Assembly (NCBI GenBank): GCA_023260615.1
Contig: JALQUY010000061.1
Location: forward strand, 1 to 9,672
Direction: 5' to 3'
Length of the DNA: 9,672 nt
Source of the DNA: Schleiferiaceae bacterium
GTDB lineage: Bacteria; Bacteroidota; Bacteroidia; Flavobacteriales; Schleiferiaceae
This document shows, piece after piece, positions 1 through 7,767 of the stretch (positions within the stretch are counted from its first letter, which is position 1; every line of letters starts with the position of its first letter). Below the pieces are notes generated by a model, which was not told the origin of the DNA, did no database searches, and worked only from the letters and a program-made list of their open reading frames with translations. The translations under genes were made by a program, and so were the position numbers.

Positions 1-1150
1 AAGCGATGCGGTGGGCAGCATCCATTTTTTCAGATTCTGAGCTGCTGCGCGTCAAGCAGAGCACTTGAGCGCCTTCCGGGGAAATTTGAATCTTGGCTAC
101 GTTATTGGACGTTTGGACCAAGCCCTCCACTTCGGGGTTCATGCGAAGGATTCCCGCAGGGCAGCCGGATATGGCGGCGAGCAGAGCAGCCTGTACATCC
201 GCTTCCAAGACTTTGGAGTTGGTGGGTCCCGTGGCGGTCAAGGTGATTTCTAGCGAAGGATCGGTGGCCTGATGCTCCTTTTGAATGGCAGACACCAGGG
301 GACCAAAAGCCTGCTCCAGCACCTGGGCATGCGAGGCATCCATCACCACAGTAGCCTGACACTCGCGAGGAATGGCATTGCGAAGATTGCCACCTGCCAT
401 AGTGCTTACCAGGATACAGGCTTCGCGCTCGAGATCACGCAGCAAACGTGCCATGAGCAAATTGGCATTTCCGCGGCCCAAGTGAATATCCATACCCGAA
501 TGCCCACCTGTCAATCCTTTGATTTGCAAGGTGTAGCCCATAGGCTCTGAAACCGGTGCGTGTCTATACGTCAAGGCAGAAGTTGCTGTCACATCGATGC
601 CACCTGCACAACCGATCGTCAGTTCGCGGTCGTCTTCCGTATCAATGTTCAAAAGGTATTTGCCCGTAATCCATCCCTCTTGCAACCCAAGAGCCCCGGT
701 CATACCCGTCTCCTCATCCGACGTAAAGAGCACCTCAAGAGCAGGGTGGATCATCGTATTGCTGCGAAGCGTTGCGATGGCCATGGCAACACCGATGCCG
801 TTGTCGGCGCCCAATGTGGTGCCTTTGGCTTTCACCCATCCGTCTTCGATGAACATGGCGATGCCTTGGCTGTCAAAGTCGTGCTCCGTGCCGTCGTTTT
901 TCTGGCAAACCATGTCCAAGTGGGCTTGAATGACCACCGTAGGCGCATGTTCCATACCGGGACTAGCCGGTTTAGTGATGCGTACGTTGCCCACCGCATC
1001 TTTTGACGTTGGCAGGCCCAAGGCTTCCCCTACTTGTACGGCAAAAGCTTGGACTTGGTCTTCGCGTTTTGAGGGCCGCGGAACGGCATTCAGCTCTTCG
1101 AAAGCCTTCCAGAGTGCAGCAGGTTCTAGGTGGGATAAGGGGCTAGACAT
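1..1150 (-). CDS. pepD: Aminoacyl-histidine dipeptidase (PepD, peptidase family M20C), 3' end cut by window edge
   Basis: This is a cytosolic dinuclear zinc dipeptidase that cleaves Xaa-His dipeptides such as carnosine and related short peptides. I translated it from the ATG at 1150 and it stays open for 383 codons to the left edge; known PepD proteins are about 485 residues, so roughly 100 C-terminal residues are missing. The metal-site residues are visible: H77 and D79 in AHLDM, D116 in GADNG, the catalytic E146 and ligand E147 in SDEETG, and D170 in LNIDTED. All lie exactly three residues before the ligands I recall for Vibrio PepD. The lid-domain motif GLTGGHSGMDIH is also present. The last zinc-ligand histidine would lie beyond the edge. 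The start is 11 nt after the stop of the upstream gene, so it is probably the third gene of the guaA operon. Only the missing C-terminus is uncertain. Confidence 0.95.
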   Translation of the reverse strand, partial: MSSPLSHLEPAALWKAFEELNAVPRPSKREDQVQAFAVQVGEALGLPTSKDAVGNVRITKPASPGMEHAPTVVIQAHLDMVCQKNDGTEHDFDSQGIAMFIEDGWVKAKGTTLGADNGIGVAMAIATLRSNTMIHPALEVLFTSDEETGMTGALGLQEGWITGKYLLNIDTEDDRELTIGCAGGIDVTATSALTYRHAPVSEPMGYTLQIKGLTGGHSGMDIHLGRGNANLLMARLLRDLEREACILVSTMAGGNLRNAIPRECQATVVMDASHAQVLEQAFGPLVSAIQKEHQATDPSLEITLTATGPTNSKVLEADVQAALLAAISGCPAGILRMNPEVEGLVQTSNNVAKIQISPEGAQVLCLTRSSSESEKMDAAHRIA

Positions 1151-1161
1151 GGCGAATAGGG

Positions 1162-2439
1162 TTAGTCGACCAACTCCTGAGGTTGGTTCTGTGAAACTTC
1201 AAGCGGCAGAGAATCGATACGTTCATCCGTTCCTTCCACTTCTTGAGCGTAATCAACCGAAGGCGTCCACTGGGCCTGCACGCCGTTCTTTCGGTCGTAG
1301 CGGTAAATCAGGGCGGACTGGTTGTAATAGCCGCCTCCCTCTACATGCTTCCAGAGGTAGATACGGCGTGGACCTTCGAATGCATTCGGGACTGCTTCAT
1401 TCATATAGGCCGCAAACCACGCCATGTCGAGGCCCAACCATTCCCAGCGGCCTGGAGTCGTTTGCGCAGCAGAAAAGAGCAAAGCGTCCAATCTGCGGAA
1501 TTGGATGTAGTCCAAGCGTTCAACCTGCGACCATACCAAGGGCTGGCGCATGAGAAGTTGCGCGTCCAATGCACTGCTCGACAGTACATTGCCGAGGGTC
1601 CAAAATTCCGTTTTGGCCGCTTCAAAAGGACGTAATTGATTGAGAATACGTGCGGTCACTAACACTTTATCACTGAGAGAAATGATCCGCGTGAACACGC
1701 CTGCCGATGCACTGGCATCGAGGGTTGCCGAACCTTGGTAATTCTTCTGCACTAGTTCGGCCGTATTTCCACCTGCCGCTGCATAGGCCTCCAAGAAGGC
1801 GGCATCGTTGGAGGTGCCATCTAAGAGCAGCACCGTGCGGCTCTTGGGGGCCATTTTTTGTGCGGCCACAGCGCGTTCGGCCAAGCGCGTAATTTCAGCG
1901 GTGCGGTGGGATGCTGCCGCAATCAAAAAAGGCTTAGCCGTTACATCGACCTTTCTGGAAACGGGGTTGATGACCGGAATACCGGTAGATAGTGCAGCCA
2001 GCATTTCACTGGCATCTCCGCGGAAGGGGCCGATGATTTTACATTCACCGCCTTTGCACAGCGCTTGGCGGTCCAAATGCGCCATAAAAACCTCTGGGCT
2101 GTAACTGACCAAAAAACCATTGGCTTCCATGCGGTAGGTATTGCTCGCCTCCACGTGCTCTACCAAGACCAGTTGGATATCAAAGCCCGAGCGATTGAGT
2201 GAGTCCACCCCTGCCCGCAGGCCCGTGTAGAACTGCACCGCCATGCGGTTCTTCATGGTGTAGGTGGCGGGAAAATCAAAGCTCACCGCACTGGCGGAAT
2301 CCATGGAGACCTCAAAGGGTAGGGCGACAATCCACGTTTGGCGTGCAATCGTGATCGCACTGTCTGCCAAAAGGACTTGTCCCTGGACCGCCGTTGCGAT
2401 GGCCAGCAGCGCAGTAAAAAAGAGGCTTCTTATTCCCAT
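1162..2439 (-). CDS. Exported PBP1-like protein (type-1 periplasmic-binding fold), encoded next to guaA
   Basis: A 425-residue secreted protein with a clear signal peptide: basic MGIR, then a hydrophobic stretch to about residue 20 and a likely cut near VQGQ. No lipobox cysteine or membrane helix follows. The motif IGPFRGDASEMLAALSTG followed by IPVINPVS, with later alternating strands and helices, resembles the ligand-sensing fold of ABC-type amino-acid binding proteins. In many flavobacteria a PBP1-like protein carrying LysM peptidoglycan-binding domains sits beside guaA, and this looks like its counterpart, but I see no LysM repeat here. Two cysteines (CKGGEC) could form a periplasmic disulfide. 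The ligand and role are unknown; a cell-wall or envelope function is inferred from the relatives. Its ATG lies inside the end of guaA (10-nt overlap), suggesting coupled translation. Confidence 0.8.
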   Translation of the reverse strand: MGIRSLFFTALLAIATAVQGQVLLADSAITIARQTWIVALPFEVSMDSASAVSFDFPATYTMKNRMAVQFYTGLRAGVDSLNRSGFDIQLVLVEHVEASNTYRMEANGFLVSYSPEVFMAHLDRQALCKGGECKIIGPFRGDASEMLAALSTGIPVINPVSRKVDVTAKPFLIAAASHRTAEITRLAERAVAAQKMAPKSRTVLLLDGTSNDAAFLEAYAAAGGNTAELVQKNYQGSATLDASASAGVFTRIISLSDKVLVTARILNQLRPFEAAKTEFWTLGNVLSSSALDAQLLMRQPLVWSQVERLDYIQFRRLDALLFSAAQTTPGRWEWLGLDMAWFAAYMNEAVPNAFEGPRRIYLWKHVEGGGYYNQSALIYRYDRKNGVQAQWTPSVDYAQEVEGTDERIDSLPLEVSQNQPQELVD

Positions 2440-3959
2440 TCAATGGTTGCGGGGGGCTTGCTGCTGATGTCGTAGACCACGCGGTTCACGCCCCGGACGT
2501 TGTTGATGATGCTATTCGAAATTCGGGCCAAAAATTCATACGGCAAATGCACCCAATCCGCGGTCATGCCGTCCGTGCTCTGAACGGCACGCAAGGCGAC
2601 CACTTGCTCATAGGTGCGCTCGTCCCCCATCACGCCAACCGATTTGACGGGTAGCAAGATGGCCCCAGCTTGCCAAACTTCGTCGTACAAGCCCGCGTCA
2701 CGCAAGCCCTGAATGAAGATGTGATCGACTTCCTGGAGGATTTTCACACGCTCAGGCGTAATAGCTCCCAAAATCCGAATAGCTAAGCCAGGCCCTGGGA
2801 AAGGATGACGTCCAAGCAGTGCCGGCGACAAGCCCAAGGCCTTCCCGACGCGACGGACTTCATCTTTAAAGAGCGAACGCAAAGGTTCGACCACGGAAAG
2901 CTTCATAAAGTCTGGCAATCCGCCCACGTTGTGGTGCGATTTGATGGTCACAGAAGGTCCATTGACGGATACGGATTCAATCACGTCCGGGTAAATGGTG
3001 CCTTGGCCCAAGAATTCTACTCCTGAAATAGCCATGGCTTCGCGGTCAAAGACCTCGATGAATACACGACCGATGGCTTTGCGCTTGGCTTCAGGATCTT
3101 CTTGGTTGTCCAATGCCGCGTAGAAATCGGCGGAAGCATCAACGCCCTTCACGTTAAGGCCCAGGCCGGCGTACTGGGTAAGAACTGAATCGTATTCATT
3201 TTTGCGGAGCAAGCCGTTGTTCACGAAAATGCAGAACAGACGATCTCCGATGGCTTCTTTGAGCAGCATAGCCGCCACGGTGCTGTCCACACCGCCACTC
3301 AGGCCCAAGACTACTTTGCCCTTGCCAATTTGAGCGCGCAAAGCATCTACCGTGCTTTCAATGAAGGCATCCGGGGTCCACGAAGGGCTGCAGCCGGCGA
3401 TGTCGTAGACGAAGTTCTTCAGCAATTGCACCCCATGCTCCGAATGGTGGACCTCCGGGTGGAATTGGATGGCGTAGGTTTCTTCGCCTTGAAAGCGGTA
3501 GGCCGCCACATGCACATCGGCGGTGGAACCCTCTACGATCGCATTCTCTGGGAGCGCTACGATGGTGTCGCCATGGCTCATCCAGACGCAGGACCCAACG
3601 GGAACGCCTTTGAGCAAGCGCGACTCCCCTTCTACCGCTGCCATGTTGGCGCGGCCGTATTCCCGGTGCGTGGAGCGGGCCACCTGGCCACCGCGGGTTT
3701 TGGCCAAATACTGGGCTCCATAGCAGACCCCTAGCACGGGAATGGTACCGAGCATCGGGCTCAAATCGGGGGCAGGCGCGCCTTCTTCCAAGGTGGAAAA
3801 GGGCGAACCGCTTAGAATGACCGCTTTAAAGTCGGACCAGTTCTCCGGAATGTGGTGAAAGGGATGGATTTCACAGTAGACTTGGAGTTCGCGCACACGG
3901 CGTGCAATCAGCTGGGTGTATTGCGAACCAAAATCGAGGATGAGGATAGCGTCTTGCAT
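2430..3959 (-). CDS. guaA: GMP synthase (glutamine-hydrolysing)
   Basis: It converts XMP to GMP using ATP and glutamine, the last step of guanine nucleotide synthesis in the cytosol. Starting at the ATG at 3959 gives 509 residues, normal for the family, and the expected N-terminus MQDAILILDFGSQYTQL. A longer reading from TTG at 3968 adds only three residues and is not needed. The N-terminal class I glutamine amidotransferase has its nucleophile C79 in GVCYGAQ and the H167/E169 pair in FHPEV. The ATP-pyrophosphatase P-loop SGGVDS is at 221-226. The C-terminal dimerisation domain ends in the conserved TIEWE. It appears to have its own promoter, 64 nt downstream of bshC, and leads an operon with the PBP1-like gene and pepD. 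Confidence 0.98.
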   Translation of the reverse strand: MQDAILILDFGSQYTQLIARRVRELQVYCEIHPFHHIPENWSDFKAVILSGSPFSTLEEGAPAPDLSPMLGTIPVLGVCYGAQYLAKTRGGQVARSTHREYGRANMAAVEGESRLLKGVPVGSCVWMSHGDTIVALPENAIVEGSTADVHVAAYRFQGEETYAIQFHPEVHHSEHGVQLLKNFVYDIAGCSPSWTPDAFIESTVDALRAQIGKGKVVLGLSGGVDSTVAAMLLKEAIGDRLFCIFVNNGLLRKNEYDSVLTQYAGLGLNVKGVDASADFYAALDNQEDPEAKRKAIGRVFIEVFDREAMAISGVEFLGQGTIYPDVIESVSVNGPSVTIKSHHNVGGLPDFMKLSVVEPLRSLFKDEVRRVGKALGLSPALLGRHPFPGPGLAIRILGAITPERVKILQEVDHIFIQGLRDAGLYDEVWQAGAILLPVKSVGVMGDERTYEQVVALRAVQSTDGMTADWVHLPYEFLARISNSIINNVRGVNRVVYDISSKPPATIEWE

Positions 3960-3965
3960 GGAGTA

Positions 3966-3973
3966 CAAAGATA
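3966..3973 (-). promoter_or_regulatory. Predicted guaA promoter, Bacteroidota -7 box
   Basis: On the minus strand the sequence reads TATCTTTG, an exact match to the TAnnTTTG -7 element used by the primary sigma factor of Bacteroidota. It ends only 6 nt before the guaA ATG, so transcription would start at or very near the start codon, giving a leaderless or nearly leaderless mRNA. I see no convincing -33 TTG at the usual distance. The rest of the 64-nt gap to bshC shows no strong intrinsic terminator. Confidence 0.55.
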
Positions 3974-4023
3974 CTTCGCATCCACAGGGCAGAAAGCCTT
4001 TAAAAGCAGGTTTTTCAACAGGT

Positions 4024-5625
4024 TTATTCCCCTGGTTCAGGGAGCATCCATGCCCACAAAAAGGGCATACCCTCGTTCAGATCCAGATGCTGGATAAGCC
4101 CGTCTTCCATCGCCTGAAAAGGGGCGTGGCCAAAGTGGTAGGCCAGCTCTAAGACCGTCCACGTGCGCTCTTGCATGGCTCCCACTCCACCGCTTTCCAC
4201 GGAACCGGGGAATTGGGTGGATTTGACAGTTAGGAAGGCCTCCCAGCGTTCACGTTGAGACCGCAAAACCGACCGACGAGCGCGTTCGCGCATTCGTTCT
4301 TCTTCATTCGATATACGCTTGAGCCAAGCCTCTGTAGATCGCTCTAAATCAGTATACGTACCGTATTCCTTCTTAACCAAATTACGCAGGGCCTCTGTCA
4401 CGGGAAATGCACCCGATTCCGGCGCTCCCTCTTCCTGCAGCCACGCCTCGCGCACCTCCGAAATACTGCTGTGGTAGGACAGGTTCTGCGGGGCTAGTTT
4501 TTGCCATTTGCGCCAGGAGGCACTAGGCCACCATTCAAAGGAGGTCCGTAGGTGCATGCGCACAGCGGGAAAATTGCGTTCCTGGAAATAGGGAATGAGC
4601 TGCAACCAATACTCCATCTCCCCTGCACCGCCCGCGTAGAGCACGTTGGGCAAGATACACTCTTGGTAGATGGGGCGCAGGATCGCATTGGGACTGAGCG
4701 TTTCGGGCTCATTTTGGACCCGGGCCAGAAGTTCTTCTTCGCGCATCGAGCGTGACCCCGCTTGCCAGGCTCCCTTTCCAAGGAAGTCTAGGCGCGTTCG
4801 ACGCCCGTTCTCGAGCAAAAAGAGCGTCGAAGGCTTGACGTCCACAGGCGGCTCCCACCCTTGTGCCGTCCATGGCGCATCGTTCTGCGTCGAAAACATG
4901 CGCTGATGCTGGATTTCATCCGTCCACAGCTCAACGGCCAACGCCTTTAAACGTGCATCCGAAGCGTCCAAACAGAGCACGGAGGGGTGCCAATGGGCCA
5001 TGAGCCGGCGCGTGGCATCTGCAAGCGTTTCACCTTGGAGATAGGCAGCTCGGTAGACCTTGAGTTGCTGCGCCAATGCGGCGTGCTGCCCCCAGTCCTT
5101 TTCCAAGGCGTCAAGCAGGGGCCAAACAGCTTCCGACGGAATGCAGCCAGTCGCCCAGCCTTCAAAGGTGTTGGCCATACTGTAGCGCTTTCCTTCGAAG
5201 GAAATGTGCCGAATCTCCTCGACATCGTGGTCCTCCGTGGCCATCCAAAAAATGGGCACCACAGGACGCGTGGGCACCTCCCACTGAGCGCTCAGGGCAG
5301 CGACCTCACGAATCTTGCTGTGAACGTACAAGGGCCCACCTCCTAAAACCAGCTGGTGCCCACAGGTCATGGTCACGGCGCCCGGCTGGGCTAGGGCTTG
5401 AAGCTGGGCCTCTTGCCCTTCGGTTAGCCCTTGCACTGCGTAGTGATCTCGGAGCACCGCCACCAGTGTGGCGCGCGCCTCGGCCGAATAGCCCGCCGCG
5501 CGCTCCTCCATAAAGCCATCGCTCAAACCTTGCAGGTGCGACGACCCCGCAAAGGCCCCTTCGCGCAACGTGAGTGCGCGACGTGCTAGCGGTGTGCCTG
5601 CGTGAGGCTGAGGACTAAACTGCAT
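4024..5625 (-). CDS. bshC: BshC, putative cysteine-adding enzyme of bacillithiol biosynthesis
   Basis: BshC is thought to add cysteine to glucosaminyl-malate, the last step in making bacillithiol, a low-molecular-weight thiol used for redox balance and detoxification in Firmicutes and many Bacteroidota. The 533 residues match the usual length of about 520-540. Family motifs are clear: CGHQLVLGGGPLY (residues 88-100) followed by a conserved lysine-containing helix, and PIFWMATEDHDVEEI (124-138) in the nucleotidyltransferase-like Rossmann core. A charged, probably coiled-coil segment lies around 425-470 (AWLKRISNEEERMRERARR). Its start shares one base with the stop of the DUF4294 gene (TAATG), implying translational coupling. 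The bshA and bshB genes are not in the window, so the pathway is completed elsewhere, if at all. The precise in vivo reaction of BshC is still less well established than that of BshA and BshB. Confidence 0.95.
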   Translation of the reverse strand: MQFSPQPHAGTPLARRALTLREGAFAGSSHLQGLSDGFMEERAAGYSAEARATLVAVLRDHYAVQGLTEGQEAQLQALAQPGAVTMTCGHQLVLGGGPLYVHSKIREVAALSAQWEVPTRPVVPIFWMATEDHDVEEIRHISFEGKRYSMANTFEGWATGCIPSEAVWPLLDALEKDWGQHAALAQQLKVYRAAYLQGETLADATRRLMAHWHPSVLCLDASDARLKALAVELWTDEIQHQRMFSTQNDAPWTAQGWEPPVDVKPSTLFLLENGRRTRLDFLGKGAWQAGSRSMREEELLARVQNEPETLSPNAILRPIYQECILPNVLYAGGAGEMEYWLQLIPYFQERNFPAVRMHLRTSFEWWPSASWRKWQKLAPQNLSYHSSISEVREAWLQEEGAPESGAFPVTEALRNLVKKEYGTYTDLERSTEAWLKRISNEEERMRERARRSVLRSQRERWEAFLTVKSTQFPGSVESGGVGAMQERTWTVLELAYHFGHAPFQAMEDGLIQHLDLNEGMPFLWAWMLPEPGE

Positions 5626-6275
5626 TATTCTTCAGTTGGAGGGTAGTAAAAGTACGTTCGTGGCTCTAGTTGGCCGTTGGCGAAGGCTTGCTGCAAAATC
5701 TTCTCGATCCAAGCATCTTCCTCCACCTTGCTGGGTTCGTAGGCCTTTTTGATGGAGATATCCCACCAAGAAGCCGTCACATTCCACCCCACGGCTTGAA
5801 GCCAAGAGCGGTATTCCTTGATCACATCAAAAACCGTCATGTGGGTTTCGCGGTACACCAGTTTGCACAAAATTTGGCCCTCCGAAACGGTCAACTTGTG
5901 CAGCTCCGGCTCAAAGCGATCCGCCAAATACTTTTGGTAGCGCTTGACCATGCGCTTGCGCTTGAAATAGTTCTTCTCGCTGGCGAGGCGCATATTCAAA
6001 CTGTCCAAACGCTCCCCCAGCCCCTTGGCATAGGGATAAACTTTAATCACGCGCCGCTTCAGCCTTAGGTAGTTCAGGCGCGCTTCGGTGTCCGAAAACG
6101 TCGGCTTGTCCAAGACCATCACTTCGTCCAAGAAAATCCAAGGCACCGTGTCCTGTCCAATAACGGTAGCCTGCGACGGCTTGCCTTGGTAGATCACCTC
6201 GATCTGCCCCATGGCCTGCACGCTTGCCAATAGACACGCGGCGCTGAGCAGGAAGATCCTTAGCGGCGACGCCAT
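5625..6275 (-). CDS. Exported DUF4294 family protein, function unknown
   Basis: A 216-residue protein with an N-terminal signal peptide (MASPLRIFLLSAACLLASVQA, cut near residues 21-24), so probably periplasmic. The body matches my recollection of the Bacteroidota family DUF4294: a LDEVMVLDKPTF segment, then a basic helical region (LNYLRLKRRVIKVYPYAK and KNYFKRKRMVKRYQKYL), then GQILCKLVYRETHMTVFDVIKEYRSW and a W-rich stretch (VGWNVTASWWDIS). No catalytic motif is recognisable, and I assign no function. The start codon lies inside the 3' end of accC (16-nt overlap) and its stop overlaps the bshC start by one base, so it is the middle gene of a tightly coupled three-gene unit. The ATG at 6275 is favoured because it places the signal peptide exactly at the N-terminus. 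Confidence 0.88.
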   Translation of the reverse strand: MASPLRIFLLSAACLLASVQAMGQIEVIYQGKPSQATVIGQDTVPWIFLDEVMVLDKPTFSDTEARLNYLRLKRRVIKVYPYAKGLGERLDSLNMRLASEKNYFKRKRMVKRYQKYLADRFEPELHKLTVSEGQILCKLVYRETHMTVFDVIKEYRSWLQAVGWNVTASWWDISIKKAYEPSKVEEDAWIEKILQQAFANGQLEPRTYFYYPPTEE

Positions 6276-7717
6276 GCGCTCGGAGCGGGATTCGCTTCAA
6301 GGCGGGGGCTTCTTCGATACTGCGCCAAGGCAGCAGCCAAGTCATGGTCTGCTCCTGTGGGCAAGGCCGAAGCCTCAAAGTAGGTTTGAACAAAATGCGT
6401 GTCAAATTCCCCCGACACGAAGGCCTCGTGCTCCAGAACAAAGCGGCCAAAAGGGAGTGTGGTTTCCACCCCGATAATGACATAGCGTTCGATCGCTTCG
6501 AGCATTTTGGAAATGGCGTCCGTTCGGTCCGTGCCATGCACGACGAGCTTGGCAATCATGGGATCGTAGAAAATGGGGATGTCCATGCCTTCTTCAATGC
6601 CATCATCGACCCGAACGCCCTCCCCCGACGGGCGGCGGTACACTTTGAGCTGACCTATATCCGGCGCAAAACCGTTCCGAGGATCCTCCGCATAGACGCG
6701 CAGCTCCAAGGCATGGCCGTCCATGCGGACGTCTTCCTGTCCATAGCCTAGGGGCTCCCCAGCGGCGATGCGCAGTTGTTCCTTCACGAGGTCGAGCCCG
6801 GTGATGCATTCGGTCACTGGATGCTCCACCTGAAGGCGGGTGTTCATTTCCAAGAAGTAAAACGCGCCTGAGGCATCGTAGATAAACTCTACCGTGCCCG
6901 CTCCCACGTAGCCACAGGACTTTGCCGCGTTCACCGCCGCTTCGCCCATGGCTTTTCGCTGGGCTGGACTCAAGACAACGCTTGGGGCCTCCTCCAAGAC
7001 TTTTTGGTGACGTCGCTGTACGGAACATTCGCGTTCGTGGAGGTAGACGCAGGTGCCCTGGGTATCTGCCAGGACTTGAATTTCGATGTGGCGCGGCTTC
7101 TGGACGTATTTCTCGATGAAGACGGCTCCGTTGCCAAAGCTCTTTTCTGCTTCCGACACCGCCATGGCGAAGGCCTCTTCAAAAGATTCCGAATCGTGCA
7201 CAATGCGCATGCCCTTGCCTCCACCACCCGCAGACGCCTTGACCATCACGGGAAAGCCAATGCGCTCTGCTTCGATGAGGGCTTCCTGTGCGGAGGCAAT
7301 TGCATGAGCGGTTCCGGGAACCAAGGGCACTCCAAAGTCCATGACGGCCTGCTTGGCAGAGAGCTTATCTCCCATGGTTCGGATCGCAGCGGGGCTTGGT
7401 CCCACAAAGACGATACCTGCCTCCTCCACCGCCTGGGCGAAGTCTGCGTTCTCGCTGAGGAATCCGTAGCCTGGGTGGATGGCGTCTACGCCGAGGATGC
7501 GCGCGGCCTCTAGAATTTTGTCCTGACGGAGGTAGGACTGTGTGCTCGGTGCTGGTCCAAGGCAAACGGCTTCATCGGCAAAGCGCACGTGTGGAGCCCG
7601 TGCATCCGCATCGGAATACACAGCCACAGTGGCAATACCCATTTCTTTAGCGCTTCGCATGATGCGAAGGGCGATCTCTCCTCGGTTGGCTACCAGTACT
7701 TTACGAATCCTAGACAT
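6260..7717 (-). CDS. accC: Biotin carboxylase subunit of an acetyl- or other acyl-CoA carboxylase
   Basis: It carboxylates biotin on a carrier protein using ATP and bicarbonate, feeding a carboxyltransferase that makes malonyl-CoA or a related product. The 485 residues contain the N-terminal domain (VLVANRGEIALRI, 8-20), the ATP-grasp glycine loop KASAGGGGKGM (160-170), ERECSVQRRHQK (228-239) and EMNTRLQVEHP (290-300). Expected active-site residues by comparison with E. coli AccC are present: K118, K160, E277, E290, N292, R294 and R340. It is about 36 residues longer than E. coli AccC (449). The ending, with DTHFV followed by a variable tail, recalls the Bacteroidota subunits that pair with acyl- or propionyl-CoA carboxylase beta subunits, so the substrate is uncertain. 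No biotin-carrier gene is adjacent. It leads the operon with the DUF4294 gene and bshC, and is divergent from the transaldolase gene. Confidence 0.93.
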   Translation of the reverse strand: MSRIRKVLVANRGEIALRIMRSAKEMGIATVAVYSDADARAPHVRFADEAVCLGPAPSTQSYLRQDKILEAARILGVDAIHPGYGFLSENADFAQAVEEAGIVFVGPSPAAIRTMGDKLSAKQAVMDFGVPLVPGTAHAIASAQEALIEAERIGFPVMVKASAGGGGKGMRIVHDSESFEEAFAMAVSEAEKSFGNGAVFIEKYVQKPRHIEIQVLADTQGTCVYLHERECSVQRRHQKVLEEAPSVVLSPAQRKAMGEAAVNAAKSCGYVGAGTVEFIYDASGAFYFLEMNTRLQVEHPVTECITGLDLVKEQLRIAAGEPLGYGQEDVRMDGHALELRVYAEDPRNGFAPDIGQLKVYRRPSGEGVRVDDGIEEGMDIPIFYDPMIAKLVVHGTDRTDAISKMLEAIERYVIIGVETTLPFGRFVLEHEAFVSGEFDTHFVQTYFEASALPTGADHDLAAALAQYRRSPRLEANPAPSAWRRR

Positions 7718-7734
7718 GACGGGCTTTTCCCATG

Positions 7735-7761
7735 CAAAGTACGCATGAAATCCGTACTTTG
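7735..7761. promoter_or_regulatory. Symmetrical divergent promoter or operator (9-bp inverted repeat)
   Basis: In the 50-nt gap between accC and the transaldolase-CBS gene, CAAAGTACG (7735-7743) and CGTACTTTG (7753-7761) form a perfect 9-bp inverted repeat around a 9-nt spacer. Each arm reads TACTTTG outward towards its own gene, one base short of the TAnnTTTG -7 consensus. The arm on the plus strand ends 6 nt before ATG 7768, and the minus-strand arm ends 17 nt before ATG 7717. It may be back-to-back -7 boxes, an operator for a dimeric regulator, or both. I see no matching -33 elements. Confidence 0.45.
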
Positions 7762-7767
7762 GCGCCC

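Noticed and set aside
3960..3968. A TTG start for guaA adding three residues.
   Set aside because: The ATG at 3959 gives the standard family N-terminus, and the TTG lies within the predicted -7 promoter box.
3960..4023. A possible hairpin terminator between bshC and guaA (CCT/AGG with GAAA/TTTC flanks).
   Set aside because: The stem is short and interrupted, with no U-tract in the right place; it is not convincing as an intrinsic terminator.
4552..5513. Several open plus-strand frames lying inside bshC.
   Set aside because: They are antisense to a strongly conserved gene, have low-complexity Arg/Pro/Ala/Ser-rich translations and no recognisable motif; they follow from the high GC content.
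7732..7767. A longer start for the transaldolase-CBS protein at ATG 7732.
   Set aside because: The 12 extra residues have no counterpart in FsaA-type aldolases, which begin MELYLD exactly as at 7768, and they would be encoded by the inverted repeat.
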